Positions 24,133-32,327 of a DNA stretch of 35,763 nt are shown piece by piece (the stretch's first letter is position 1; each line of letters starts with the position of its first letter). Both the position numbers and the translations under genes were made by a program. The notes under the pieces are model-generated. The model saw only the letters and a list, made by a program, of their open reading frames with translations, was not told where the DNA came from and ran no database searches. The stretch lies in contig NZ_LZLS01000209.1 in NCBI RefSeq assembly GCF_001673365.1, positions 1 through 35,763 of the forward strand, in the 5' to 3' direction. The DNA is from Mycobacterium asiaticum (GTDB lineage Bacteria; Actinomycetota; Actinomycetes; Mycobacteriales; Mycobacteriaceae).

Positions 24133-26391
24133 TTGTCTGCGACTGAAATTGAAGAAGGCGTCTTCGAGACGACCGCCACTATCGACAACGGTAGCTTCGG
24201 CACCCGCACCGTCCGTTTCGAGACGGGACGGCTGGCCCTGCAGGCCGCCGGCGCGGTGGTCGCCTACCTCGACGACGAGAACATGCTGCTGTCGGCGACG
24301 ACCGCCAGCAAGAACCCCAAGGACCATTTCGACTTCTTTCCGCTGACGGTCGACGTCGAAGAGCGGATGTATGCCGCCGGCCGCATCCCCGGCTCGTTCT
24401 TCCGGCGTGAGGGTCGCCCGTCCACCGACGCGATCCTGACCTGCCGACTCATCGACCGGCCGCTGCGTCCGTCGTTCGTCGACGGCCTGCGCAACGAGAT
24501 CCAGGTCGTGGTGACGATCCTGAGCCTGGACCCCAACGACCTGTACGACGTGGTGGCGATCAACGCCGCGTCGGCGTCCACCCAGCTGAGCGGCCTACCG
24601 TTCTCTGGCCCCATCGGTGGGGTGCGGGTGGCGCTGATCGACGGCACCTGGGTGGCGTTCCCCACCGTCGAGCAGCTGGAGCGGGCGGTGTTCGACATGG
24701 TGGTGGCCGGTCGCATCGTCGGTGACGGCGACGAGAAAGATGTCGCGATCATGATGGTCGAGGCCGAGGCCACCGAAAAGGTCATCGAACTCGTCGAGGG
24801 CGGCGCCCAAGCGCCGACCGAAACCGTGGTGGCCGAGGGCCTAGAGGCGGCCAAGCCGTTCATCGCCGCGCTGTGCACCGCCCAGCAGGAGCTTGCCGAC
24901 GCGGCCGCCAAGCCAACCGGCGAGTTCCCGACGTTCCCCGCCTACGAGGAAGACGTGTACTACTCGGTGGCCTCGGTGGCCACCGACGAGCTGACCGCGG
25001 CGCTGTCCATCGGCGGCAAAGCCGAGCGCGATCAGCGCACCGACGAGCTCAAGTCTCAGGTGCTCGAGCGCTTGGCCGACACCTACGAGGGCCGTGAGAA
25101 AGAGGTCAGTGCCGCGTTCCGCTCGCTGACCAAGAAGCTGGTTCGCCAGCGCATCCTCACCGACCACTTCCGCATCGACGGCCGCGGGATCACCGACATC
25201 CGCGCGCTGTCGGCCGAGGTCGCGGTGGTCCCGCGGGCACACGGCAGCGCGCTGTTCGAGCGTGGTGAGACCCAGATCCTGGGCGTGACCACGTTGGACA
25301 TGGTCAAGATGGCTCAGCAGATCGACTCGCTGGGACCGGAAACCTCCAAGCGGTACATGCACCACTACAACTTCCCGCCGTTCTCCACCGGCGAGACCGG
25401 CCGCGTGGGTTCGCCCAAGCGGCGTGAGATCGGGCACGGCGCGCTGGCCGAGCGGGCCCTGATCCCGGTGCTGCCGCCCGTCGACGAATTCCCGTACGCC
25501 ATCCGTCAGGTGTCCGAAGCGCTGGGCTCCAACGGCTCCACCTCGATGGGGTCGGTGTGTGCCTCCACGCTGGCGCTGCTCAACGCCGGTGTACCGCTCA
25601 AGGCTCCGGTGGCCGGCATTGCCATGGGTCTGGTGTCTGACGATATTGAAGTTGAGGGCGGGGAGACCGAACGTCGTTTTGTCACCCTGACCGACATCCT
25701 GGGCGCCGAGGACGCATTCGGCGACATGGACTTCAAGTGCGCAGGCACCAAGGACTTCGTCACCGCGCTGCAACTCGACACCAAGCTCGACGGGATTCCC
25801 TCAAAGGTTCTGGCAGGCGCTCTGGCCCAGGCTAAAGATGCCCGCGTGACCATTCTCGAGGTGATGGCCGAGGCCATCGACGGGCCCGACGAGATGAGCC
25901 CGTACGCGCCCCGCGTCACCACCATCAAGGTGCCGGTGGACAAGATCGGCGAGGTCATCGGTCCCAAAGGCAAGGTCATCAACGCCATCACCGAGGAGAC
26001 CGGCGCGCAGATCTCCATCGAGGACGACGGCACCGTGTTCGTCGGCGCCACCGACGGGCCGTCCGCGCAGGCCGCGATCGACCGAATCAACGCGATCGCC
26101 AACCCGCAGCTGCCGACGGTGGGCGAGCGGTTCCTCGGAACCGTGGTCAAGACAACCGATTTCGGCGCGTTCGTGTCGTTGCTGCCCGGACGGGACGGCT
26201 TGGTGCACATCTCCAAGCTGGGCAAGGGCAAGCGCATCGCCAAGGTGGAAGACGTGGTCAACGTCGGCGACAAGCTGCGCGTGGAGATCGCCGACATCGA
26301 CAAGCGGGGCAAAATCTCGCTGGTTCTGATGGAGGAAGACGCAGGTTCTGGGGCCAGTTCGGGGGCAGCGCCAGCCGATGCCGCTAGCTGA
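24133..26391 (+). CDS. gpsI: Polynucleotide phosphorylase (GpsI/PNPase)
   Basis: A 752-aa 3'-5' exoribonuclease and polymerase central to mRNA decay; the mycobacterial protein was originally described as guanosine pentaphosphate synthetase (also called pnp). The first RNase PH core (FETGRLALQAAGAVVAYLDDENMLLSATT) and second core (RIDGRGITDIRALSAEVAVVPRAHGSALFERGETQ) flank the helical linker. A KH domain has IGEVIGPKGKVINAITEETGAQISIEDDG and an S1 domain has GERFLGTVVKTTDFGAFVSLLPGRDGLVHIS. TTG 24133 is assigned from the MSATEIEEGVFETTATIDNG start. It overlaps pepR by 14 nt. Confidence 0.97.
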   Translation: MSATEIEEGVFETTATIDNGSFGTRTVRFETGRLALQAAGAVVAYLDDENMLLSATTASKNPKDHFDFFPLTVDVEERMYAAGRIPGSFFRREGRPSTDAILTCRLIDRPLRPSFVDGLRNEIQVVVTILSLDPNDLYDVVAINAASASTQLSGLPFSGPIGGVRVALIDGTWVAFPTVEQLERAVFDMVVAGRIVGDGDEKDVAIMMVEAEATEKVIELVEGGAQAPTETVVAEGLEAAKPFIAALCTAQQELADAAAKPTGEFPTFPAYEEDVYYSVASVATDELTAALSIGGKAERDQRTDELKSQVLERLADTYEGREKEVSAAFRSLTKKLVRQRILTDHFRIDGRGITDIRALSAEVAVVPRAHGSALFERGETQILGVTTLDMVKMAQQIDSLGPETSKRYMHHYNFPPFSTGETGRVGSPKRREIGHGALAERALIPVLPPVDEFPYAIRQVSEALGSNGSTSMGSVCASTLALLNAGVPLKAPVAGIAMGLVSDDIEVEGGETERRFVTLTDILGAEDAFGDMDFKCAGTKDFVTALQLDTKLDGIPSKVLAGALAQAKDARVTILEVMAEAIDGPDEMSPYAPRVTTIKVPVDKIGEVIGPKGKVINAITEETGAQISIEDDGTVFVGATDGPSAQAAIDRINAIANPQLPTVGERFLGTVVKTTDFGAFVSLLPGRDGLVHISKLGKGKRIAKVEDVVNVGDKLRVEIADIDKRGKISLVLMEEDAGSGASSGAAPADAAS

Positions 26392-27709
26392 TCTAACAAG
26401 GTCGCCAGCTGAGCCGAACGCAGACCGCGCGACAGTTCGTCGCACCACGCTGCCGGGCGGTCTGCGGGTCGTCACCGAATATTTGCCCGCGGTGCGGTCC
26501 GCATCGGTCGGTGTCTGGGTTGGCGTAGGTTCGCGCGACGAAGGCAGCACGGTGGCCGGCGCGGCGCACTTCCTCGAGCATCTGCTGTTCAAGTCGACCC
26601 CCACGCGCACGGCGGTGGACATCGCGCAGGCGATGGACGCCGTCGGTGGCGAACTCAACGCCTTTACGGCCAAGGAGCACACCTGCTACTACGCGCACGT
26701 GTTGGACTCCGACCTGGCGTTGGCGGTCGATCTGGTCGCCGATGTGGTGCTCAACGGCCGGTGCGCTGCTGAAGACGTCGAACTGGAACGAGACGTCGTC
26801 CTCGAAGAGATCGCGATGCGCGACGACGACCCCGAGGACGCACTGGCGGACATGTTCATGACGGCGCTGTTCGGCGATCACCCGGTCGGGCGTCCGATCA
26901 TCGGCAGCGCGCAATCGGTCTCGTCGATGACGCGTGCCCAGTTGCACTCGTTCCACCTGCGGCGCTACACCCCGGAGCGGATGGTCGTCGCGGTGGCCGG
27001 CAACGTCGACCATGACGAGGTGGTCGCGTTGGTGCGCGAACACTTCGCCGCCCGGTTGGTTCGGGGACGTCGTCCCGTGACGCCGCGCAAGGGCGCCGGT
27101 CGGGTGAACGGTAACCCGGGCCTGGTGCTGGGCAATCGCGATGCCGAACAGACCCATGTGTCGCTGGGTGTGCGCACGCCGGGCCGCGGCTGGGAGCATC
27201 GTTGGGCGTTGTCGGTGCTGCACACCGCACTCGGTGGCGGACTGTCCTCGCGGTTGTTCCAAGAGATTCGGGAGTCCCGCGGCCTGGCCTACTCGGTGTA
27301 CTCGGCGCTGGACATCTTTGCCGACAGCGGGGCGCTGTCCGTCTACGCCGCCTGCCTGCCCGAACGGTTCGCCGACGTGATGCGGGTGATGACCGCGGTT
27401 TTGGAGACGGTGGCGCGGGACGGCATCACCGAGGACGAATGCCGTATCGCCAAGGGGTCGCTGCGGGGTGGGCTGGTACTGGGTCTGGAGGATTCCGGCT
27501 CGCGGATGAGTCGGATCGGTCGCAGCGAGTTGAACTACGGCGCTCACCGCAGCATCGAGCACACCCTGCGGCAGATCGATCAGGTCACCCTTGACGAGGT
27601 CAACGCGGTGGCTCGACGGCTGCTGAGCAAACGCTACGGCGCGGCCGTTCTCGGTCCTTACCGGGCCAAAAGATCACTGCCGCAACAACTTCGAGCGATG
27701 GTAAGTTAA
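26378..27709 (+). CDS. pepR: M16 zinc peptidase PepR
   Basis: A 443-aa pitrilysin/mitochondrial-processing-peptidase-type protease. The inverted zinc motif is AAHFLEHLLFKST (HxxEH), and the third ligand region is ELERDVVLEEIAMRDDDPED. Core and C-terminal halves have FHLRRYTPERMVVAVAGNVDH and GGGLSSRLFQEIRESRGLAYSVYSA. The start overlaps gpsI by 14 nt, so expression is coupled. It is cytoplasmic, with no signal peptide. Confidence 0.95.
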   Translation: MPLADLTRSPAEPNADRATVRRTTLPGGLRVVTEYLPAVRSASVGVWVGVGSRDEGSTVAGAAHFLEHLLFKSTPTRTAVDIAQAMDAVGGELNAFTAKEHTCYYAHVLDSDLALAVDLVADVVLNGRCAAEDVELERDVVLEEIAMRDDDPEDALADMFMTALFGDHPVGRPIIGSAQSVSSMTRAQLHSFHLRRYTPERMVVAVAGNVDHDEVVALVREHFAARLVRGRRPVTPRKGAGRVNGNPGLVLGNRDAEQTHVSLGVRTPGRGWEHRWALSVLHTALGGGLSSRLFQEIRESRGLAYSVYSALDIFADSGALSVYAACLPERFADVMRVMTAVLETVARDGITEDECRIAKGSLRGGLVLGLEDSGSRMSRIGRSELNYGAHRSIEHTLRQIDQVTLDEVNAVARRLLSKRYGAAVLGPYRAKRSLPQQLRAMVS

Positions 27710-27713
27710 CCCG

Positions 27714-28742
27714 ATGGTGCTGGGTTTCTGGGATATCGCCGCGCCGATCGTGGCCGCGCCGATGGCCGGTGGTCCGGGCACTCCGGCGCTTGCGGCGGCG
27801 GTGTCCAACGCGGGTGGGCTCGGGTTCGTCGCGGGCGGCTACCTCAGCGCAGACAAGTTCGCCGAAGACATTGCCGCCGCACGAGCCGCAACCACCGGCC
27901 CGATCGGGGCCAACCTGTTCGTGCCGCAGCCCAGCGTCGCCGACTGGGTGCAGTTGGATTATTACGCCGAGGATCTCGAAGAGGTCGCCGATCACTATCG
28001 CGTCGACGTGGGTCACCCGGTGCACGGCGACGATGACGATTGGGAACGCAAGCTCGAGGTCTTGGCCGACGTTCGTCCGGAGATGGTGTCCTTCACTTTT
28101 GGGGCGCCGCCACCGGATGTGGTCCGCCGGTTGAGCGCGCTGGGGCTGCTGGTATCGATCACCGTGACGTCGGCCTACGAAGCCGGGGTGGCCGTCGCCG
28201 CCGGCGCGGACAACCTCGTGGTACAGGGTCCGGCGGCCGGCGGACACCGCGGCACGTTCGCCCCCGATATGGAACCCAACTCCGAGTCGCTGCATCAGCT
28301 GCTGGAGCGGATCGGGGCCGCGCACGACGTGCCGCTGATCGCTGCGGGCGGGCTTAGCACCGTCGAACAAATCGCCGCGGTGTTGCGAAGGGGTGCGGTG
28401 GCCGCCCAGGTCGGTACGGCGCTACTGCTTTCCGACGAGGCCGGTACCCACCCCGCGTACCGGGTCGCGTTGAAGAACCCTGAGTTCGACTCGACCGTGG
28501 TCACCCGGGCGTTTTCCGGCCGTTATGCGCGTGGCCTTGCCAATAACTTCACCCGTCTGCTCGATCATGTTGCGCCGCTTGGCTATCCCGAGGTCAATCA
28601 GATGACTAAACCGATCCGGGCGGCGGCGATCGCGATGGAGGATCCGCACGGGACGAACCTGTGGGCGGGTGAGGGTTACCGTGACGCCAGCCCCGGGCCG
28701 GCGGCCGACATCGTCACGGCTCTGGCACCCTACATCCGGTAG
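27714..28742 (+). CDS. Nitronate monooxygenase-like FMN oxidoreductase (Rv2781c)
   Basis: A 342-aa TIM-barrel flavoprotein of the nitronate monooxygenase/2-nitropropane dioxygenase family, which may detoxify alkyl nitronates. FMN-site segments are PIVAAPMAGGPGTPALAAAVSNAGGLGFV, VQGPAAGGHRGTF (the family GGHRG), and VPLIAAGGLSTVEQIAAVLRRGAVAAQVGTALL. ATG 27714 follows pepR by 4 nt, so it is the last gene of the gpsI-pepR unit. It ends 4 nt from the convergent ald. Confidence 0.9.
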   Translation: MVLGFWDIAAPIVAAPMAGGPGTPALAAAVSNAGGLGFVAGGYLSADKFAEDIAAARAATTGPIGANLFVPQPSVADWVQLDYYAEDLEEVADHYRVDVGHPVHGDDDDWERKLEVLADVRPEMVSFTFGAPPPDVVRRLSALGLLVSITVTSAYEAGVAVAAGADNLVVQGPAAGGHRGTFAPDMEPNSESLHQLLERIGAAHDVPLIAAGGLSTVEQIAAVLRRGAVAAQVGTALLLSDEAGTHPAYRVALKNPEFDSTVVTRAFSGRYARGLANNFTRLLDHVAPLGYPEVNQMTKPIRAAAIAMEDPHGTNLWAGEGYRDASPGPAADIVTALAPYIR

Positions 28743-28746
28743 TCAG

Positions 28747-29862
28747 TCACGCCAGCACGCTGGCCGGTTGAGCAAACGGCAACCCCAGATCGGTTGCCAC
28801 TTGCTGCGACACCAGCGTTCCGGCGTGTGTCGAAAGGCCTTTGGCCAGAGCGGGATCCGACCGACAGGCCGCTTTCCAGCCTTGGTCGGCCAGCTTGAGC
28901 ACATACGGCATTGTCGCGTTGGTCAAGGCGTAGGTCGAGGTCTTGGGCACCGCGCTGGGCATGTTGGCCACGCAGTAGAACAACGTGTCGTGCACCTGAT
29001 ACGTCGGGTCGTCGTGGGTGGTGGGCCGCGAATCCTCGAAACAACCACCCTGGTCGATCGAGATGTCCACCAGTACCGCGCCCGGTTTCATCTCTGCGAC
29101 AAGCGAATTCGGGATCAGGCTCGGCGCTTTCCCGCCCGGTATCAGTACCGCTCCGATCACCAGGTCGGCGCGTTTGACTGCGCCGGCAAGGTCGTAGGCC
29201 GACGAATACCGGGTACCGATGCGGCCGGCGAACTCTGCGTCGAGTTGTCGAAGCTTGTTGATGTTGACGTCCAGGATCATCACCGATGCCCCCATGCCGC
29301 TGGCTATTCGCGCGGCGTTGTAACCCGCACTGCCACCGCCGATTACGACGATGTCGGCGGGTTTGACGCCGGGTACCCCGCCCATCAGCACGCCGCGCCC
29401 GCCGTGCGTGCGCATCAGGTGATAGGCGCCGACTTGCGCGGCGAGCCGCCCCGCGACTTCGCTCATCGGGGCAAGCAACGGCAACGAGCCGTCGACGGTC
29501 TGGACCGTCTCGTAAGCGATCGCCGTGGTGCCGGCGGCCAACAGCGCGTCGGTGCAGGCACGCGAGGCGGCCAGATGCAGATAGGTGAACAGCGTCTGCC
29601 CCGACCGCAGGTTGCCGTACTCGGCGGGGATCGGCTCTTTGACCTTGAGCAGCAGCTCGGCGTCGCCCCACACCTGCTCGGCGGTGGTGAGCAGTTGCGC
29701 CCCCGCTGCTTTGAAATCCTCGTCGGTGATCGCCGAGCCCTCCCCGGCGCCGGCCTGAATCAAAACTTCGTGGCCGCGCTGGACCAGCGCGGCCACCCCC
29801 GCCGGAGTGATGGCAACCCGGAACTCGTTGTTCTTGGTCTCGGTCGGAATACCGATGCGCAT
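28747..29862 (-). CDS. ald: L-alanine dehydrogenase
   Basis: A 371-aa NAD-dependent enzyme interconverting alanine and pyruvate plus ammonia; it may also reduce glyoxylate. Active-site segments are LLLKVKEPI (Lys) and TYLHLAA (His); the Rossmann segment is ADIVVIGGGSAGYNAARIASGMGASV. The N-terminus MRIGIPTETKNNEFRVAITP is diagnostic. ATG 29862 has a GGAGG site about 7 nt upstream and gives the exact family length, so an in-frame start at 29880 is rejected. In M. tuberculosis the divergent neighbour is the regulator aldR, but here an SRPBCC gene occupies that side. A 639-codon antisense-frame shadow overlaps it and is not a gene. Confidence 0.96.
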   Translation of the reverse strand: MRIGIPTETKNNEFRVAITPAGVAALVQRGHEVLIQAGAGEGSAITDEDFKAAGAQLLTTAEQVWGDAELLLKVKEPIPAEYGNLRSGQTLFTYLHLAASRACTDALLAAGTTAIAYETVQTVDGSLPLLAPMSEVAGRLAAQVGAYHLMRTHGGRGVLMGGVPGVKPADIVVIGGGSAGYNAARIASGMGASVMILDVNINKLRQLDAEFAGRIGTRYSSAYDLAGAVKRADLVIGAVLIPGGKAPSLIPNSLVAEMKPGAVLVDISIDQGGCFEDSRPTTHDDPTYQVHDTLFYCVANMPSAVPKTSTYALTNATMPYVLKLADQGWKAACRSDPALAKGLSTHAGTLVSQQVATDLGLPFAQPASVLA

Positions 29863-29935
29863 GATCGCCTCCGTCCGCAATGGTCTGACTCAATTGTGGT
29901 GAAAGTCCGGCGACTGCGCGACCCGGAGAACTGAC

Positions 29936-29941
29936 TATGAT
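29936..29941 (+). promoter_or_regulatory. -10 box of the SRPBCC gene
   Basis: TATGAT is 6 nt before ATG 29948, a strong leaderless-type arrangement. The divergent ald start is only 86 nt away. Confidence 0.45.
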
Positions 29942-29947
29942 CAGCCG

Positions 29948-30412
29948 ATGAGTGAGCCCGCTGCCAGCACAACCGTGCACATCGATGCCAGTCCCGACGT
30001 CGTCTACGACCTGATCACCGACCTGCCCACGTTGGCCGACTTGGCCGAAGAAGCCCAAGCGATGGAGTTGCGCAAGGGCGACGCGATCGCGCAAGGCGCT
30101 GTGTTCGTCGGCCATAACGAGAATGGCGGGAAGCGGTGGAGCACGAAGTGCACCGTCACCGACGCGGATCCTGGTCGCGCGTTCGCGTTCGAAGTGCGTT
30201 ACGCGGTCCTTCCGATCGCCCGGTGGCAATACGACATCGTGGGCGCGGCCGACGGCGGCTGTCACGTCACCGAGAGCACGTGGGACCGGCGGCCCGGTTG
30301 GTTCCGCAGGTTCGCCGGCATAGCCACCGGCGTGTCGGACCGCACGTCGCATAACGCCAAGAACATCGAGGTGACGCTGCAGCGGCTCAAACAGCGCGCG
30401 GAAGAAAGGTAG
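29948..30412 (+). CDS. SRPBCC (START/polyketide cyclase-like) family protein
   Basis: A 154-aa helix-grip protein, Rv2778c-like, that could bind a hydrophobic ligand. The pattern STTVHIDASPDVVYDLITDLPTLADLAEEAQAMEL begins the fold, FVGHNENGGKRWSTKCTVTDADPGRAFAFEV supplies the beta strands, and the long C-terminal helix ends NIEVTLQRLKQRAEER. Its stop codon is part of the palindrome before the next operon. No ligand is assigned; a lipid or an oxygenase product would fit the neighbourhood. Confidence 0.85.
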   Translation: MSEPAASTTVHIDASPDVVYDLITDLPTLADLAEEAQAMELRKGDAIAQGAVFVGHNENGGKRWSTKCTVTDADPGRAFAFEVRYAVLPIARWQYDIVGAADGGCHVTESTWDRRPGWFRRFAGIATGVSDRTSHNAKNIEVTLQRLKQRAEER

Positions 30413-30440
30413 TACCGCGGGTATCGCATACTCGCGGTAC
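30412..30440 (+). promoter_or_regulatory. 29-bp palindrome, candidate repressor operator
   Basis: GTACCGCGGGTAT and ATACTCGCGGTAC are inverted repeats (12 of 13 pairs) around CGC. It covers the -35 region of the -10 box TACACT at 30446-30451, which is a placement typical of TetR-family control. No regulator gene is visible nearby. It starts within the stop codon of the preceding gene. Confidence 0.6.
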
Positions 30441-30445
30441 ATCAG

Positions 30446-30451
30446 TACACT
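30446..30451 (+). promoter_or_regulatory. -10 box of the oxygenase-like operon
   Basis: TACACT lies 27 nt before ATG 30479, leaving room for the AAGGGG ribosome site at about 30467-30472. Confidence 0.45.
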
Positions 30452-30478
30452 TGCAGAAGGCTGGACAAGGGGTACTTG

Positions 30479-31396
30479 ATGAGCACAATCGAAGATCGGG
30501 CCGTGGGCCCGCACTCGAGGCAATCGGATTCCACCGACCATGAGCGCCTCGTCCTTGAGGCCCGCAACGTGGATTTCAACTGGGCTGACCTGCCGTTTCA
30601 CTATGTTCCGGGGCAGCCGATGGCCACCCACGTGCTCAATGTGCTGCATCTGTTGCTGCCGGCCGGCGAGGAGTTTTTCGTCGAGGTCTTCAAAAAGGCG
30701 CTACCGCTGATCAAGGACGATCAGCTGCGCCTGGACGTGCAGGGGTTCATCGGCCAGGAGGCAATGCACTCCCAAGCCCATTCCGGGGTGCTTGCGCACT
30801 TCGACGCCCAAGGCGTCGACCTGACGCCGTTCACCGACCAGGTGCGTTGGTTGTTCGGCAAATTGCTCGGTGAAAAGCCGCACCGCAGCGTTCGTCGCCA
30901 GCACAATTGGTTACTCGAGCAGGTCGCGTTCATCTCCGCGATCGAGCACTACACGGCCGTCTTGGGCGAGTGGATCCTGGATTCGCCCGCGTTGGACGCG
31001 ATCGGCGCGGATCCGGTGATGCTGGACATGCTGCGGTGGCACGGGGCCGAGGAGGTCGAGCACAAGGCCGTCGCGTTCGACACCATGAAGCATCTGCGGG
31101 CCGGGTACTGGCGGCAAGTACGCGCGCAGTTGGCGGTGACGCCGGTGTTGACCTTGTTGTGGATTCGCGGCGTTCGGTTCATGTTCTCGGTGGACCCGTG
31201 CGTACCGCCGGGCACCAAGGCGCGTTGGCGCGATTTCTTCCGGGCGGCCCGTCGCGGCCTGGTGCCCGGTCCGCGACGGTTGATCGGTGTCGTCGGTTCC
31301 TACTACCGGCCCGGATTCCACCCGTCGGAGCTGGGCGGGCTGGAGCGGGCCGTGGAATACCTGGCAGTGTCGCCCGCCGCCCGTGCATCGCACTAA
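30479..31396 (+). CDS. PF10118-type protein with diiron-carboxylate residues (Rv2777c-like)
   Basis: A 305-aa protein annotated in its family as a predicted metal-dependent hydrolase. The residues suggest a ferritin-like diiron oxidase fold: helix 1 GEEFFVEVFKK (Glu64/65/69), helix 2 GQEAMHSQAH (Glu94xxHis97), helix 3 AIEHYTAVLGE (Glu156), helix 4 WHGAEEVEHKAVAF (Glu192xxHis195). That E, ExxH, E, ExxH order is the carboxylate-bridged diiron signature of oxygenases and desaturases. ATG 30479 has AAGGGG 6 nt upstream; a TTG 3 nt earlier is an alternative. It is first in an operon with a hydrolase and an electron-transfer reductase and stops at the TAATG overlap with the next gene. Substrate unknown; the oxygenase role is inference. 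Confidence 0.85.
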   Translation: MSTIEDRAVGPHSRQSDSTDHERLVLEARNVDFNWADLPFHYVPGQPMATHVLNVLHLLLPAGEEFFVEVFKKALPLIKDDQLRLDVQGFIGQEAMHSQAHSGVLAHFDAQGVDLTPFTDQVRWLFGKLLGEKPHRSVRRQHNWLLEQVAFISAIEHYTAVLGEWILDSPALDAIGADPVMLDMLRWHGAEEVEHKAVAFDTMKHLRAGYWRQVRAQLAVTPVLTLLWIRGVRFMFSVDPCVPPGTKARWRDFFRAARRGLVPGPRRLIGVVGSYYRPGFHPSELGGLERAVEYLAVSPAARASH

Positions 31397-32325
31397 TGAC
31401 GATTGTCACCGCGACAGACGGCGTCGAACTGGCCGTACATCGGTACAACGAGATCGACCCCGCCCGCCCGACCATTCTGGCCGTGCACGGTTATCCGGAC
31501 AATCACAGGGTCTGGGACGGCGTCGCCGAGGTACTCGCCCAGCGCTACAACGTCGTCGCGTATGACGTGCGTGGCGCGGGCGAATCGGCCTGTCCGCCAA
31601 GCCGATCCGGGTACCGCCTGAGTCAACTGGTCGCTGACGTCGGCGCGGTGATCGACAGCTTGGACGTCGGTCGGGTGCACCTACTGGCGCACGACTGGGG
31701 CTCGGTCCAAGGTTGGGCGGCGGTAACCGACGATGCTGTGGCAAGCAAGGTGGCCTCCTTCACCTCGATTTCGGGGCCGCACCTGACGCAGACCGCGCGT
31801 TTTTTGCGGTCCGCGCGCACGCCCCGGGCCGCCGCTCAGGTGCTCCGGCAGGTGTTGTCATCGGGCTACATCTGGCTGTTCCTGTGCCCGGCTGTGCCGG
31901 AGCTGGCATTCCGATCTGGTCTCGGGGTGAAAGTCGTTGAAGCCCTTGAACGTATCGGACGCCCGCGTGCTGCCAGCCGATCGGAGTCCGCACCCCGCTC
32001 GGTCGGCGACTACGTCAACGGTCTGAACCTTTACCGGGAGAACCTGCCCGCACCCCTGATGTCCCCGGGGCGTCAATTGCCCCAGACCGGTGTCGCAGTG
32101 CAGATCCTGGTGCCGACCAAGGACATCTTCATAACGCCCGCCTTGCAGCGGTTCATGAGTTCGATATCGCAGCGCGGGAGAGTCTTTCCCGTCGACGGCG
32201 GGCACTGGGTGGTGACGTCGCGTCCCGACGCCGTAGCCCGACTGACCGGGGAGTGGGTCGACTCGATCTCCACGCGTCATGCGATCGCCGGCCCGGTCGG
32301 CAATCGGGCAGAACTTGGGATGTAA
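31396..32325 (+). CDS. EphD-like alpha/beta hydrolase (epoxide hydrolase type)
   Basis: A 309-aa alpha/beta-fold hydrolase. HGYP (31-34) is the oxyanion-hole motif, HDWGS carries the nucleophile Asp100, and VPTKDIF and VDGGHWVV supply the acid and histidine. The Asp nucleophile and DWG motif indicate an epoxide hydrolase or haloalkane dehalogenase. The sequence (TDGVELAVHRYNEID, AYDVRGAGESACP, SFTSISGPHL) resembles the N-terminal half of mycobacterial EphD, which carries a C-terminal SDR domain that is missing here. ATG 31396 overlaps the preceding stop (TAATG). The reductase gene follows after 2 nt. An upstream extension of the frame lies inside the previous gene and is not used. Confidence 0.88.
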   Translation: MTIVTATDGVELAVHRYNEIDPARPTILAVHGYPDNHRVWDGVAEVLAQRYNVVAYDVRGAGESACPPSRSGYRLSQLVADVGAVIDSLDVGRVHLLAHDWGSVQGWAAVTDDAVASKVASFTSISGPHLTQTARFLRSARTPRAAAQVLRQVLSSGYIWLFLCPAVPELAFRSGLGVKVVEALERIGRPRAASRSESAPRSVGDYVNGLNLYRENLPAPLMSPGRQLPQTGVAVQILVPTKDIFITPALQRFMSSISQRGRVFPVDGGHWVVTSRPDAVARLTGEWVDSISTRHAIAGPVGNRAELGM

Positions 32326-32327
32326 CT

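Noticed and set aside
28730..30649. A 639-codon open frame on the minus strand
   Set aside because: It overlaps ald and the SRPBCC gene in other frames, and its residues are the low-complexity His/Arg/Gly-rich type typical of GC-rich shadow frames.
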